Assembly: GCA_004764695.1 (NCBI GenBank)
Contig: SMSO01000034.1
Span: forward strand, 451,501 to 515,500
DNA from: Schizochytrium sp. TIO01
Lineage: Eukaryota; Sar; Bigyra; Thraustochytrida; Thraustochytriidae
Length of the DNA stretch: 64,000 bases
Reading direction: 5' to 3'
Position numbers and translations under genes: made by a program. Shown here one piece after another: positions 18,301 to 28,599 of this stretch. The notes beneath the pieces were generated by a model. That model ran no database searches, had not been told where the DNA came from, and worked only from the letters and a program-made list of their open reading frames with translations. How positions within the stretch are numbered: position 1 is the stretch's first letter; each line of letters opens with the position of its first letter.

Positions 18301-18958
18301 CGAGCTGCATGCTGCAAAAATGGAGATTGCAAACCTCAAACAGCAATTGCGCAGTTCAATTGCTGGTGCTGCTATGTCCACCTCATCTTCTATGTCCTCT
18401 GTCGGGTCTTCTCAGAGTGCTCGTGCGACGACTTCCTCGTCACACCGCTTGGGAGGTTCATCGGGCAGACTAAATTCGCGATCAACTGCATCGCCGTCTC
18501 CATCTCCATTGCGCTCCCCACAATCAAATGATTATGAGGCAAACGCTCTTCGAGAGCGTCGGCGTTCCGCAGAGAATGTACAATTTGACGTGAGCTCGCC
18601 AGAGCCGAGTCGTTACGGTGGAAGCTACTCTCTGTCGAAAGATCAGTCAAAGAAACAGGTCTCGTGGAAGAATACCCCGTTGGTTATCCCTCCCTCGGAT
18701 CGCAAGATAGCTCGTCAGCGCTTGGACTCAGACAGCGAGAACTCACAACCTTCTTCTACTCCAGAGAAGGCGCCTCGTGCCGCTAGCCGCACTCCTGTGA
18801 CCACTCGTCTTGCAAACACTTCGACTGTGGCGTCAAAGGCTCGTGCCGCATCGACGCTGGGAACGGCTTCCCGTGTGCTGCAAACGCCAGCTCGGACCAC
18901 AAAGTCGAGTGTACGTACTGCGCGTCGTGTCCCAGCTCGGCGTCCTGCCTGGCAATAA
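15344..18958 (+). CDS. kinesin-14 with N-terminal calponin-homology domain and central motor
   Basis: 1204 residues, no introns. A single CH domain occupies about residues 20-125 (DNW, LCKLV, NLQNFRREAVRLGL). Serine-rich linker and coiled coil follow (about 230-535). The motor spans about 540-885: NIRVMCRIRP (540), P-loop GQTGSGKT (630-637), NMASSRSH (754-761), DLAGSE (787-792) and NKSLSCLGDVI. The neck directly before NIRV is the kinesin-14 type, which predicts minus-end-directed or non-processive movement. More coiled coil (900-1030) and a serine/arginine-rich basic tail with repeated TARRVPARRP-like sequence end the protein, a possible extra microtubule-binding site. CH-kinesin-14s (KCH in plants) can link microtubules and actin; whether this CH domain binds actin is unknown. 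Confidence 0.93.
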   Translation: MADFFGTPTQDDGKAFQNRVLLERFCMVMEFMNFKLGDNWHSNISVERPQDLLGALNDGSVLCKLVSISRSQAITTEERTKTNLQNFRREAVRLGLPESSLFSAQDLLQPSSLSSICVVNCLQELRIKLLEMDRALLNEHYSSPTQTTKRHKLVNSNQRLVRPVDAQNKDGSPMIRPQSRGVLDLLGSDVSTPPRTPTVDSIPGSAQSNRSGGSSSKRAGRRVSINTLNTQASLARVQERMASTYKDKCRQLEAGNQELIETVEDLQETVASLQRSKHSYQLECEKLQDRNRVMLTHFRLMEAQIRACVGAWSSCEISTKEHPALTELHEEMTALKDTWDDVNEATEKVQKEAAQAVAESQRIAIEETIEEGDEGEEDDEAGQGAKVEPSDVVTETKSSSEVENLCHKLNSLDLSKPETSNMSGQDAKAELSRTKDILRKTKDHVLALQKELQMEKEAHGKAVNDLREKLSAMKFEFADLSNDFRSAFSSSATNFAAMAKVLQARVNECDQDRKHSQARFGREERRRKKLLNMVHNLKGNIRVMCRIRPVLSSDLEKEESNVAVESIDDERLAITTSTTSAAGTVSTKAHEYEFDRVFGPTSSQHSVFDEVQPLVESVMDGYHSCIFAYGQTGSGKTYTMSGDEENRGINYLALEELFQCYAQRRAGGASYRFKVQNVEIYCEKVIDLLASHADVYTEGGEDKNGPAYLEIRSNDRDGVHMPGCVEIEVKNVEEVIEVMELGARNRSSAHTKMNMASSRSHSVVIVSVHGANDDTGRSTFGKLVLVDLAGSERVGKSGAQGAQLKEAQAINKSLSCLGDVISALESKAAHVPFRNSKLTTLLQDSLGKDNKALMILQVSPTTFNAQESTCSLNFAARVRHCELGKAKKKERTGESSKQRAAMKQAQDRVHQLELKIKMLNKKLEEAHIEQESIRAQAAKDAEKLSKRLEDRMSNLKENDSKEIQALREKLMEQKSEDTDSKSKLETELHAAKMEIANLKQQLRSSIAGAAMSTSSSMSSVGSSQSARATTSSSHRLGGSSGRLNSRSTASPSPSPLRSPQSNDYEANALRERRRSAENVQFDVSSPEPSRYGGSYSLSKDQSKKQVSWKNTPLVIPPSDRKIARQRLDSDSENSQPSSTPEKAPRAASRTPVTTRLANTSTVASKARAASTLGTASRVLQTPARTTKSSVRTARRVPARRPAWQ

Positions 18959-19707
18959 GGAGAAATGCCTTGTTTCGCTAGTGTGATTTGCACCCTACCT
19001 CTCCTTTTGTTTCTCTCTTATTTTGCCTACTTTGTTTTCCCCATTGCTGGGAAAACAAACAAACTGATGCTGATGACGGTTTTGTTGGGCTCTGGCGCAC
19101 AACAAAAGCCGAGTGGTTACCTCAACTGTTTTTAAAATGTCTACCTTCGAAAGACGACCTATTTCATTTCTTGCTGTACTTTGCCATGCATCCATTTCGT
19201 ATATACACCTCGCTCCAATTAATATATTAAGAAACCAAACAATCCCGAACGAATGCTGGTTGTTAATGAAATGTTCTCTGCGCACCTTTCCTCATGAAGT
19301 TAATGCTTAGATGTAACCATCAAAAAACAAATTTATGTGATCAATTGAATAAATCAATCCTTGATATGATGCCCTCTTCCTGTAGTTACTCCGTAAGAAA
19401 AAGTTGCACTCTCCGCGTTGCTCTGCACTCAACAAATATTTGCAAGTTGAAAACTTTGATGATTTAACTACGCATTATCAAGACTAAATTAAGTTAAAGG
19501 TATGTAGCCCTCATTTGGGCCAGAACTTTATGTTTCAAATGTCAACTTCGAAAGAGAAAAAAAACTATTCATTAGCGGGGTTGTAAAACTGTCAATAGCA
19601 ATAAATAATTAACAATATCATTTTGTTTCCACAATCTTTGAGATTTTCTTGGCGAATCTGTTAGTAAAGTTTAGTTGTGCTGCTGTGTCTGAGTTCTCTC
19701 TAACAAC
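18959..19707. other. convergent 3' region between kinesin and pseudouridine synthase
   Basis: 749 bp, AT-rich. No gene seen; expected to contain the 3' UTRs of both flanking genes. Confidence 0.5.
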
Positions 19708-21024
19708 CTACTCAGAGCTTTCCGAAGGCTGCGGTACTGGACTAGGGTCGTGCTGATATTGCTCTGGCTTCGCCTTCGCTGGTGGTGGGGGTGGAATATC
19801 TATGATCTCCTTATCTGTGAAAGTTGGTTCAAGGTCTACTGCTATGCGTCGGCCATCATACTCAAACGCGAGGCGGTAGCATTTGAGAAGAAAGTCAAGG
19901 TCGGCTGGCGCAGGCAAGTCTGCATGGTACATGCAATCGCCAGCTAAGGGCCATCCAATGTGCGCAAATTGGGCCCGAATTTGATGAGTGCGACCTGTGA
20001 GCAGTTGAATACGTACAAAGCGCCTTGAAGGGTGACCCGGCACGGGTTGGTGATCGAGCACTACAAGTGATGCCTCCTTGTCACAACCACCTGTCGTGCA
20101 GGTGTCCGCTACAGATTTCGAACCGCCACTTCGAAGGTCCATGTAATGGGTGAGCACTGTACCTGGCGCTGGAAGGGGGGGGGCTATCTCTTGGCTTTGG
20201 TCTACAGGTGTTGCTGTTTCTGTTGATGCAGGCGCTGCTGGTGCCGATGTTGAGTTTTCTTGCACCTCGTTGATTTCCGTATAAGACTCGAAGGTTGCAG
20301 AAGTCTTACGTGATGCAAATGAAGCCTCAGCAATGAAAGAGTAGCATTTTTCAACGCCTTCACCTTTCTGCTGGATGAGGCCGTTGAAAACCTTGCAAAA
20401 CTCTAAGTTTCTCGCAAAGAGGATGAGGCCCTGCGTTGGTTCGTCTAACCGCTGAACAGGCCACAGTTGGCTAGGCTCAAGCATACCCTCTGCAAGTGAC
20501 TGAACATTTTCATACAAGTTATCTACGCGGGATACGGACGGAATGTTTCGTGGCTTGTTGATTACAACAAAGTTTTGTTCTACGAGGCGAAGGTCCTTGT
20601 CGACAAGCCGTTGCCAATACCTGCGCGGGGTAACAAACACTCGCAGATAACACCCTTCTTCGATTTCTTCATCCTTGTCATCCCATGTCAGCCTCTTGAG
20701 CACAGCTACTTTTGCATTATTGAGAACGTGCTTATAAGCTGCACCAAGTTTGAGCAACTCTGCCACGCGCTCTGGATCTGCTCCGTGCCAGCCATCCTGT
20801 TGCAATTTCCACGCCCGGTCGCTTGAGTTCACATCTCCGTGACGTCCTGCTCCATATTTATGAAGCGACGACGGGTGTAAATTATCGAATGACTTTGGCC
20901 TCATGAATGCCTTCTCAGGCACATTCGCTGCAAGAGCTGCCGTGAGTACCTTCAGTGTCGGCCCTGTCTCTGGTGCCGCAAGGTGCAGGCATCGCACCAC
21001 GCCCTGCGATAAGGATGCCGTCAT
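19708..21024 (-). CDS. RluA-family RNA pseudouridine synthase
   Basis: 438 residues. The enzyme isomerises uridine to pseudouridine in RNA. The catalytic motif is present as R192-L193-D194 (VQRLDEPTQGLILFAR), preceded by VVINKP, and the conserved TGRTHQIR (343-350) followed by GWPLAGDCMYH completes the fold. About 100 N-terminal residues precede the synthase core and lack a clear S4 domain. A proline/alanine/threonine-rich insertion (about 265-305), coded partly by a G9 run at about 20177-20185, interrupts the core between the strands. The C-terminus is a proline-rich tail. Target RNA (cytoplasmic tRNA, mitochondrial or rRNA) cannot be inferred. It is divergent from the SH3-MIT gene. Confidence 0.9.
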   Translation of the reverse strand: MTASLSQGVVRCLHLAAPETGPTLKVLTAALAANVPEKAFMRPKSFDNLHPSSLHKYGAGRHGDVNSSDRAWKLQQDGWHGADPERVAELLKLGAAYKHVLNNAKVAVLKRLTWDDKDEEIEEGCYLRVFVTPRRYWQRLVDKDLRLVEQNFVVINKPRNIPSVSRVDNLYENVQSLAEGMLEPSQLWPVQRLDEPTQGLILFARNLEFCKVFNGLIQQKGEGVEKCYSFIAEASFASRKTSATFESYTEINEVQENSTSAPAAPASTETATPVDQSQEIAPPLPAPGTVLTHYMDLRSGGSKSVADTCTTGGCDKEASLVVLDHQPVPGHPSRRFVRIQLLTGRTHQIRAQFAHIGWPLAGDCMYHADLPAPADLDFLLKCYRLAFEYDGRRIAVDLEPTFTDKEIIDIPPPPPAKAKPEQYQHDPSPVPQPSESSE

Positions 21025-21819
21025 CTTGTAGGTTCACCAACCTCAACCTTAACCTCAACGTCAACGTCAAAGTCAATGTCAACCTAAACCCGAGTTTAAG
21101 CTCAGCTCCACTTGCTGGTTCTGATTACACCTCAGCCAATTACAGGTCTATGCATGGATATGAATTGTCCTGCATTACTATTTATCCGCCATCAACTGAT
21201 TGGTTTGCCAAGACTCCATGGACAGTGCAGGTACTTACCAGACCAGATGTATCTTTAACAACGAACGGAACATGACACATACGCTATAATACAAATAAAC
21301 AATTTGAAAAGAGGCAGAAAGGGCTCCAAAAGAGCCAGTGAATATAAGAAGCGATATAAAAAGGGTTTTAAACAAGGTATAAGTAATAATGTACTTCCTA
21401 AAGTACAGTTGCGAAAAATATGTATATATGTGTGGATATTTAGAAAACAAAGTTCATTAAAGAATAAGAAGAAGGAGAAGAAAGATGTCCGTCGGAAAGG
21501 AAAGAAGATCTTTGTCATAGCAAATCCCCTTCATCCAATCTGCAGAGACCTGGAGAATCGGCACCTGCACTTGCTCGCCAGTCTTTGTCTCCGCTGGTAT
21601 CCCAGCGCCGAGCTTGCGTACGATTACCTCTGCTCTTCTAAGCCTCAGTTTGAGTTATCTAAGTTTGCGATCTTTGCAGCAGAGCAGCAATATCGATCAT
21701 ATCGAACTTTTGCGCAGACTTTGCCTGCACTGAAGGCAGCGACCAAGACCTGCGTCACTTATATTCTCTTCGGCCTTGCTAATTTTCTGGACAGGAGCTG
21801 GAGACCTTCGAGCTGTAAA
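21025..21819. promoter_or_regulatory. divergent promoter region, pseudouridine synthase / SH3-MIT gene
   Basis: 795 bp between the two ATGs. Near the synthase start, 21036-21090 is a degenerate tandem of AACCTC/TCAACG hexamers ending in CTAAACCCGAG. The SH3-MIT frame remains open upstream of its ATG through most of this region, but composition changes and no good upstream ATG makes a domain, so the ATG at 21820 is preferred. Confidence 0.5.
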
Positions 21820-22817
21820 ATGGCCTCAGACAATAGTGGTATTGTTGTTGCTGCGTACAATTTCACAGCCGAAAATGATGACGAGCTGGATGTGGAGGAG
21901 GGCACGCGGCTTCGAACTCTGGAGAAACGCGAGGAGTGGTGGTTTGCAGAGACTGAAGATGGTTCCAAGCGAGGCATAATTCCTGTCAGCTACGTCGTGT
22001 CTGAGGAGGAGTATGCCCGTATGCTCTCTTACGATGACGAAGACAGTGCCAACGGGATGGGGACCTCGTCAGCCCCAACTAACTCATTTGACGTTGATGA
22101 AGTAGATATTTCAAAGCTTCCTGACGTGTCCGCTCAAAGTAACTCTCAGGCACCCAATGCACAAGCTGAGACGGAGTCAGCAAAGCCCACATTTGCGAAA
22201 GACAATTCTGCCACTACGAGTTCTGTGCCGCCCCCTCCGTCTCCTGGTGAAGCAGAATTAGCATGGCGCCTCAAAAATTTACGAACAACTCAGGATATGA
22301 CCTCAGGAGAACCTGATTCTGGAAATAGTCCGGGAGCACCGTCTCCACCGGCATCTCCTCCAGTGAAGAGTTCTCTGCCTTCGCCTAATTCTGCACCGGG
22401 GTCACCTGTACCTGCAGGTGGCATTGCCTCTGGGGCTGACCCCGATCTTGCCAAGGAAACGCCTCCGGAAATCAGAGCTGAAGTTCCAAGCGTTTCATAC
22501 GATGATCTTGCGTCCAAATTTGAAGAATTGCAGCGAAGGGTCGCCAGCGTTCGCCTTCACGATGAAAACGCTCAAGAGACCAATGGAAGTAGCACAGATA
22601 GTTTCAACGCGAACGCAGAGTCCTCCCAGCATGTTCCTATTGCCGAGACTATTCCAGAGGAAGAGTTGCAGATGCCTCCTCCAATTGATCTAGGTGCCTA
22701 TCAGCGCTCAGGCGCATCTACGCCATCGCCGTCACCTTCAAGTCCTCCAAGTCCTCAGCAGGCTGCGGCTGCACTTGCACTGCAAAATCAGGTCAATGAG
22801 CGTGTGCGGCGCGAGCA

Positions 22818-22860
<43 letters not shown>

Positions 22861-23661
22861 CAACAAAATCAAGAGTCGCAGCGCCGTAGTTCAGAGCCTG
22901 CACCTCCATCTCCTCAGTTGGCTCAGCAGGCACTCGAATCTCGCCGCCGTGAAGAGCAACGTCGCGCAAGTGCGGAGGAGGAAAGCATTCGCCGAGCTGA
23001 GCATTTGAGGTCAGAACGCGAGAAACAACTTCGCATGCAGCAGGCTGCAGCCACACAAGACATGGAAGGTCGAGAACACATTCGCCGAGTCGGACAGGGT
23101 GCTGAAAGTAAGGCTCAAGAGTTCAAGCGTCAGGCAATTGAGGCTGCTAAGATGGCTGTTGAGGAAGACCAGGCTAAACGTTTTGACAAGGCATATGAAT
23201 ATTACATCATAGCGCTGGAGGCATTTTGCAAGGTCCTTGAGTTTACACCCAAAGGTGGACCCCGAGACAATCGTGGCGTAATTTGTGACCGTATGCAAAC
23301 CTATCTTGTTCGAATGTCTGCACTTGAACCACTGTTTTGCACAGGAGCATGGTCCGATGGTAAAAAGTATGCTTTGCGCCCCAGAGAAAGGTATCAAGGC
23401 CGTGTCAATATCATTATGCAAATGGCCAAGACAGGCTACTTCAATCCTGGTACCTACGGTGATGAGCTCCGCATTCGCGCACGTTTTGCCGAGAGTAAGG
23501 GTGACGAGCGTGGTGCATTTCGAGCACTCAGCGAAGGTTTGGAGTACTATATGGCAATTCACAAGATTCTAAAGGAGTCTGGCAAACCGAACGATGATGC
23601 GCTTATGATGCACATTTCTAGCATGCTTTCGAGTGCTGAACGCCTGAAACAAAAGTTTTAG
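21820..23661 (+). CDS. SH3 - polyQ - MIT-domain protein
   Basis: 613 residues from ATG 21820 (context TAAAATGGC); the frame is open further upstream but this start puts the SH3 domain at the N-terminus. SH3 spans about 7-64: AAYNFTAENDDELDVEEG, the WW pair and the closing GIIPVSYV are all in place. A long proline/serine-rich disordered stretch with PPPPSPGEAELAW follows. Seventeen consecutive glutamines (22816-22866, mixed CAG/CAA) sit at 333-349, then an arginine/glutamate helix. A helical module at about 428-505 fits an MIT domain (AKRFDKAYEYYIIALEAF), and the last about 60 residues look like a second, weaker one. MIT domains bind ESCRT-III tails, so a role in endosomal or membrane-scission traffic with SH3 partners is plausible. 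Confidence 0.85.
22816..22866 (+). repeat. CAG/CAA repeat coding for 17 glutamines
   Basis: In frame inside the SH3-MIT gene. The central CAG run is flanked by CAA codons at the 3' end; length may vary between alleles. Confidence 0.95.
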
Positions 23662-24538
23662 ATTATGTGAACCCGCTCCCCAACTTCTAACATGAAGGTT
23701 TGTACAATGCTTTGCAGTCACTAATACACCGACTGCTATTTTTCAAAATCCTTCCCCTTTTCCCAACTAGTAGCTTATCATATTAAAAAAGGAATATCAT
23801 CGGGTTAGTGCATAAATCTTCTGATGACCGTACATTCTGTGATATGCAACTTGTATGTTGACAACCCTTGAACCAAATATTAGACGAGAGGCATGCTTTG
23901 TTGCATACTTGTTCAATAGGCAATTCATTTCGAGGATTTTCAGTCAACTTTTCTCCCAAGCTTTCGATGTATTGAGGGTAGGAGTTTAAAGTTTGTAATT
24001 CTGTATTCGGTTAAGTCTTCAATACTCGAGGCAGCGATTTGAAGCAAAAGAAGAGTAGTAATTAGACATGGAAATTCCTTGGGTCTTTGCAGAATTTCGA
24101 GAAAGAAAGTATTAACTTTACAGTTTCACTGACATTCTCCATATCTAATTGCATGAATAAGTGAGTACTTCTGAAGACAATTGAAACTCTTGATAATATG
24201 GGCAGAACAGGGAGTTATTTCAACCAGGGTAGAAGGTAGTTAGATACTGCGAGATATTAGAATAGTCCAATTGGAAAAAGAAATAGATATTGATATTAAA
24301 AGATGAAGAAGCGGAGAGTAAATAAACAAATAGAAATAGGATTGCTCTTGTCCAAAACCTAACAGAGCTATGTACTCAATCAGGTAAGCTGAATACAGAA
24401 GCGAGGGTACCAACCTGAACAAACATAATGTGAAATTGCACAGGGATGCAAGTTAAGCGGGTGCATTTTACATGTATTCATGCGACGTCCCTTACTTTTT
24501 GGGGTTGTCAAAGACAGGTTTGGCCAATGCAGCAGTAT
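23662..24538. other. convergent 3' region between SH3-MIT and DASS1
   Basis: 877 bp, AT-rich. No gene supported. Confidence 0.5.
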
Positions 24539-26323
24539 TTAGTTAGCCTCGAGCGAGGATGCACGAGCCCATTCAGGGAACTCGTTGAGGTCACCAAAGA
24601 CCTGACCGGTAAGGAAGACAAAAGGAATGGTAAGCACAATGCCAACAATCTTGACAAAGACACCAGCCTTGGCCATATCCGCGAAAGTAATTTTGCCAGT
24701 TGCGAAAGCAATGGCCGAAGGGGGGGTGGCAGTCGGAAGCACATATGCGAGGGAGGCAGCAACAGTTGCCGGGAGGCCGAGAAGAAGCGGATTGATTTCT
24801 TGTTGCACAGCAAGCTCAAGAAGAATCGGCCCAAAGAGAGTGATAGCAGCAGTGTTACTAATGAGTTCAGTGATAATACTGACAATGATGGTAACGATGG
24901 TAACAAGCACAACTGGAGAGAGATCGGCCATGCTGACAATGAGGGAAGAGATCTCCGAGGACAGTCCACTTGTAGAGACAGCGCTGGCAATAGCGAAACC
25001 AGCACCCATGAGAAGAATGACACCCCAAGGAAGACGCTTGAATGCACCTTCGTTGAGAAGCATCTGGCCGGGCTTAGAGGAGGACGGGAGGAAGAAGAGA
25101 GCGATGCCACCAAAAACAGCAATAGTGCCGTCATCAACAAAACCTTGCCAAGTGTATCCGTCGACAGCCTCGCATGCAGCCTCGGTGGTGAGCGAGGTGT
25201 CACTCGGGCAGCGGCCAAGAAACGGGTCAATGGCGTAGGGGCGAATGACCCAGAGCATTACCATGATAACGAGGACGATGCCAATAACAACCTCATCACG
25301 GGTCATGACACCAAGAGAGCGGCGTTCGCGAGCAAGACCCTCCGGGTTAAGGTCAATATTAACACCACGAAGAAAGATGAGGCAAATGACACCCCAGGAA
25401 ACAAAGAGCATGATAAAGGCTAGCGGCATTGCAAAGGCCATCCACTTTTGAAAGGTCAATGCAGGAGCAGCCGGGAATGTGCCACTGTAGAGTAGAGAAA
25501 AGACGAGGTTAGGGATGGTACCGATGAGGGTGGCAGTTCCACCAGTGGTGGCAGCAAAGGCAATGCCGAGGAGCGAAGCTTTTTCGAAGCGCTGGCCATC
25601 ATAGTTCTCCGTGCGACCCTCAAGGAAGCCCTTGATAACAGGAAGCATGAGAATGGTGGTTGAGGTGTTGCTGGCAAACATCGAGATAAAGCCAGTGATG
25701 ACCATGAAGCCAAGAAGCACTACGCGGGGCTTTGTGCCGCAGAACTTGAGTGCCCAGAGAGCGAAGCGCTTGTGGGCCATGGCATCTTCAACGGCAATGA
25801 CAACCAGGAAGGCACCGAGGAAGAGGAACGATACGTGGTTGTAGTAGACGGCAGCGAGGGTGCGCCCGCGAGCGACACCTGCAAGCGGGTAAAGGAGCAG
25901 GGGCATGAGTGAAGTCACAGGAACAGGTACAACTTCGAAGATCCAGTAGCAAACAATGAAGAGAGTGACACCCAGGGCTTCGTTGGCGTCCGGGTTCTCA
26001 TCGGAAATTTCAATGAAGGCCATGATGATCGCGAGCAAGGGGCCAAGCACGAGGCCAATTTTCTGTGACATCGTGAACTGCTTCCACCAGCCATGGGTGA
26101 AGGTTTCCCAGCAAGGCGCATCAGGCGGGCGCACCGGTCCCTCCGGCTTTTCAATGTCCGAGTTTCCAAAGACATCCTCGTCAACGCTGCCGTGGTGGCC
26201 GCTGCTCTCACGCTGCGAGGGCGAGTCTTGAAACGTGAAAGATTCCGGGATCTCGCTCGACGAAGTGGGCATCACGTGGACATCCGTGTGGCCCGTTTCC
26301 TTGGCCTGATCATGCTGCAGCAT
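24539..26323 (-). CDS. DASS/SLC13-family Na+-coupled anion transporter, paralogue 1
   Basis: 594 residues from ATG 26323. The frame is open further upstream, but this ATG matches the starts of the two paralogues (AAGATG in all three). A polar cytosolic N-terminus with the shared PESFxF motif leads into about 11-12 hydrophobic helices. Both halves of the inverted-repeat fold carry the SNT sodium/substrate motif: 218-220 (ASNTSTT) and 489-491 (ISNTAAIT). The LPTATPP loop near the C-terminus is also typical. The family imports sulfate, di- or tricarboxylates, usually with sodium; the substrate is not decidable here. By hand count over a 140-residue block it is about 81% identical to paralogue 2 and 80% to paralogue 3. 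Confidence 0.92.
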   Translation of the reverse strand: MLQHDQAKETGHTDVHVMPTSSSEIPESFTFQDSPSQRESSGHHGSVDEDVFGNSDIEKPEGPVRPPDAPCWETFTHGWWKQFTMSQKIGLVLGPLLAIIMAFIEISDENPDANEALGVTLFIVCYWIFEVVPVPVTSLMPLLLYPLAGVARGRTLAAVYYNHVSFLFLGAFLVVIAVEDAMAHKRFALWALKFCGTKPRVVLLGFMVITGFISMFASNTSTTILMLPVIKGFLEGRTENYDGQRFEKASLLGIAFAATTGGTATLIGTIPNLVFSLLYSGTFPAAPALTFQKWMAFAMPLAFIMLFVSWGVICLIFLRGVNIDLNPEGLARERRSLGVMTRDEVVIGIVLVIMVMLWVIRPYAIDPFLGRCPSDTSLTTEAACEAVDGYTWQGFVDDGTIAVFGGIALFFLPSSSKPGQMLLNEGAFKRLPWGVILLMGAGFAIASAVSTSGLSSEISSLIVSMADLSPVVLVTIVTIIVSIITELISNTAAITLFGPILLELAVQQEINPLLLGLPATVAASLAYVLPTATPPSAIAFATGKITFADMAKAGVFVKIVGIVLTIPFVFLTGQVFGDLNEFPEWARASSLEAN

Positions 26324-26506
26324 CTTGGTCAAATTGTCGCACGAGTTCTGCTTCGGCCTCCAACCAGCGGGCAAGGCTCAGGCAGGCTGTCTACCAAACC
26401 AAGGGCCCCAAACGCGGGCTCTTCTCTCGCAGTCTTAAGCAGATGCTTTCGCTTCTGCCTCGAGTCCGCTGCTGCTCTTGTCGTTGTCTGGGCTTGCTGA
26501 AGGATC

Positions 26507-26521
26507 AGTTTCGGGTTTGCT
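26507..26521 (-). promoter_or_regulatory. shared upstream element of DASS1
   Basis: AGTTTCGGGTTTGCT (+ strand), 184 bp upstream of the DASS1 ATG. It matches the elements upstream of DASS2 and DASS3 at 13 of 15 positions each. Confidence 0.45.
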
Positions 26522-28359
26522 TTCGCTCGTCCAATGCTGCTGCCTTCGCTGCTCTTCCAGAGGCCTTTAGAGGTGCTGTGCCAGAGAGGACCGCTTCTTT
26601 GTAAGGCGCACTTTCCTCTTTCACACTACCTAAAACAAAACAAACAAAACCAGCTAAAAAACACCATCAAAACATATCGCAGAAACACTGCGAAAGCACT
26701 GCAAAAACACTGTGCAAAAGCACGAGGCCAACACATGCCGTTTGGCAGTGCCTCCTCTCACAAGAATTCCATTTCCCTTTGCCCTCTCCTCTCTTATACC
26801 CTCTGCAATTCCACGCCCTTTCTCTTTCTCTTTCTCGTCCTCGTTCCATCGCAAAGGTCGATCGATTCATGATTTCTTTCGCCCTCTCTCTTTCTCTCCC
26901 AATAAACTTCTCTCCTACCCCTCTGGGCGCTAAGGGAGTGCTAACTATGATAGTGCAACAAACCCTGCCTTTGGTCAGAGTGCCCCCTCCCACACTGGAC
27001 GGAGTCGGTACTTACTCATGTGCTTTGTTTGCAGAAAGGGCTTCAAACTTTCTTGCCTGCTCTGGTGAACTCTGAGGTAGCTCTGGACGAATAATTGTTG
27101 AGAAGGAGTCTTCATTAGCTGGTTGGCTGGCTTCAAGTGGCTTGCCACAGAGCTTCTTTCGCCTGCAGGTATGGGCCTTACTTAGGAAGCAGCAGCAGAA
27201 GTCAGGGTCTTCTCACCATCAGTTTTTTTCAAGCCGATTGTCACTTATTTTTTCTATTTTTATTGTTTTAACTATTTTTATGGTTTCAAGCGCAAGGAAA
27301 GAATAAATTGGATATCTCTTGTATGAAGTTGGCCTTTTCGCCTTTCTTTCAGTACGTTCGCTGTTTTGTACCAACCAGCGAACGTGTTTTCATTTCCAAG
27401 CTGCGATTTGCCTCTATCTGGCGCACGCGAAAGTGCTCTGTCGCAGATTCGCTTCGCTTGCACCATCATCCTTTACTTAATTCCTGAAATCAAAGCAAGC
27501 CTCGAATGAGATCGAAGCTCCTCGTGCATGTCTCGCTCAATGGCCATCACTTCGAGATCGCACTGCTTCTCCAGAGAAAGAATTGTTTTATCCATCCTCT
27601 TTTACACGCTCGTGCTTTCTTGCTTCAGTTTCTAGAGTTGGTTTCTGTTGTTCTTCGAACGGTTGCCCGTTTCAAAAGCGCTCCGCCTAAGCTCCGAGCT
27701 GGCTGCCTGTCCACCCCACCGTCGGTGCACGCACGCAGCCAGTGGGAGTAGAGGCCCTATTCTCCTTCTCGCGCACGTCTTCAACGCCGCGGCAAAGGCA
27801 TCAAACCTATCTCAAGCTCGGCCTCGATTCATAACTCTCAATCTCAATCTCAATCTCAATTGCAATCTCAACTTTATTTTCAAAGATCATTCATCCAATT
27901 CGGAGCGATCCAATTTACACCCCATCCGCACTTTTCCATTTTCTTTTCAACCTTATCCTTTTTTTTTTTTTCTTCTTTTTCTTCTTTTCAATTTTGTTCA
28001 ATTTTGCCCCATTTTGCAGTTTATTTTCATTGGTATTTTTTCATTTTCAATTGAAAAGAAACCCGGCCCTCTTGAGCCCTGGCCTCGCGCCGGCTCTGGC
28101 CTTGGCGCCGCTGCCGCTGCGTCAGGAGCTTGCAACGCAGGGCCTCATGCTTCTTTCGTGGCTTGTTCAATTAAGGAACAGGTTTCCACAATGTGCTGGA
28201 AACCTCCATATCTTCGAAAAGGTTGTGTTCGTAAACATTATTAGTGAGCCGCCGGAAAGAGAATACATAACGCTTCCGCTTCTTCCTCCTCCCTCATAGT
28301 AGTAACCTCTAGCCAGGCGCTAAGTAATCTATCTATGGTGGTCTCTATTTCTGTGTCCC

Positions 28360-28599
28360 ATGTCAATGAAAGGCAGGACTATCGCAGAGCCCAGCTTCGG
28401 AAGGCCATCCGAGGGTGCCAAAGCTGGTCTTGGAGAAGCCGAGGCTGCTCGGATATATCTGCAAACAGCCAGCCTAAGCTTTGCCATTGGGCCTCCTGGA
28501 GACCGACGCGACGGCTTCACGGCTGCCGTTGAATGCTGCTTTGAATTGATTGCTCTATTCCTCTCGCGCGTGCCTGCGCTTTCTAATTTGCAATGTTAA
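28360..28599 (+). CDS. doubtful 79-residue hypothetical protein
   Basis: ATG-started frame with more GC-ending codons and a less biased residue mix than most frames nearby (EAEAARIYLQTASLSF... CCFELIALFLSR). It has no recognised domain and no TM helix of full length. It could be a small gene, an exon or chance. Confidence 0.2.
   Translation: MSMKGRTIAEPSFGRPSEGAKAGLGEAEAARIYLQTASLSFAIGPPGDRRDGFTAAVECCFELIALFLSRVPALSNLQC

Noticed and set aside
21304-21819. N-terminal extension of the SH3-MIT frame
   Set aside because: The frame opens at TTG; the stretch is Lys-rich then Cys/Leu-rich with no domain, and ATG 21820 has better context and sits just before the SH3 domain.
23011-23562. 183-codon minus-strand frame
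   Set aside because: Antisense to the MIT region of the SH3-MIT gene; no domain pattern.
24446-25423. 325-codon plus-strand ATG frame opposite DASS1
   Set aside because: It is antisense to conserved transporter coding sequence; its charged, Asn/Asp/Lys-rich product is a mirror of GC-skewed codons and has no domain.
26324-26374. 17-residue extension of DASS1
   Set aside because: Starts at TTG; the ATG at 26323 aligns with the starts of both paralogues.
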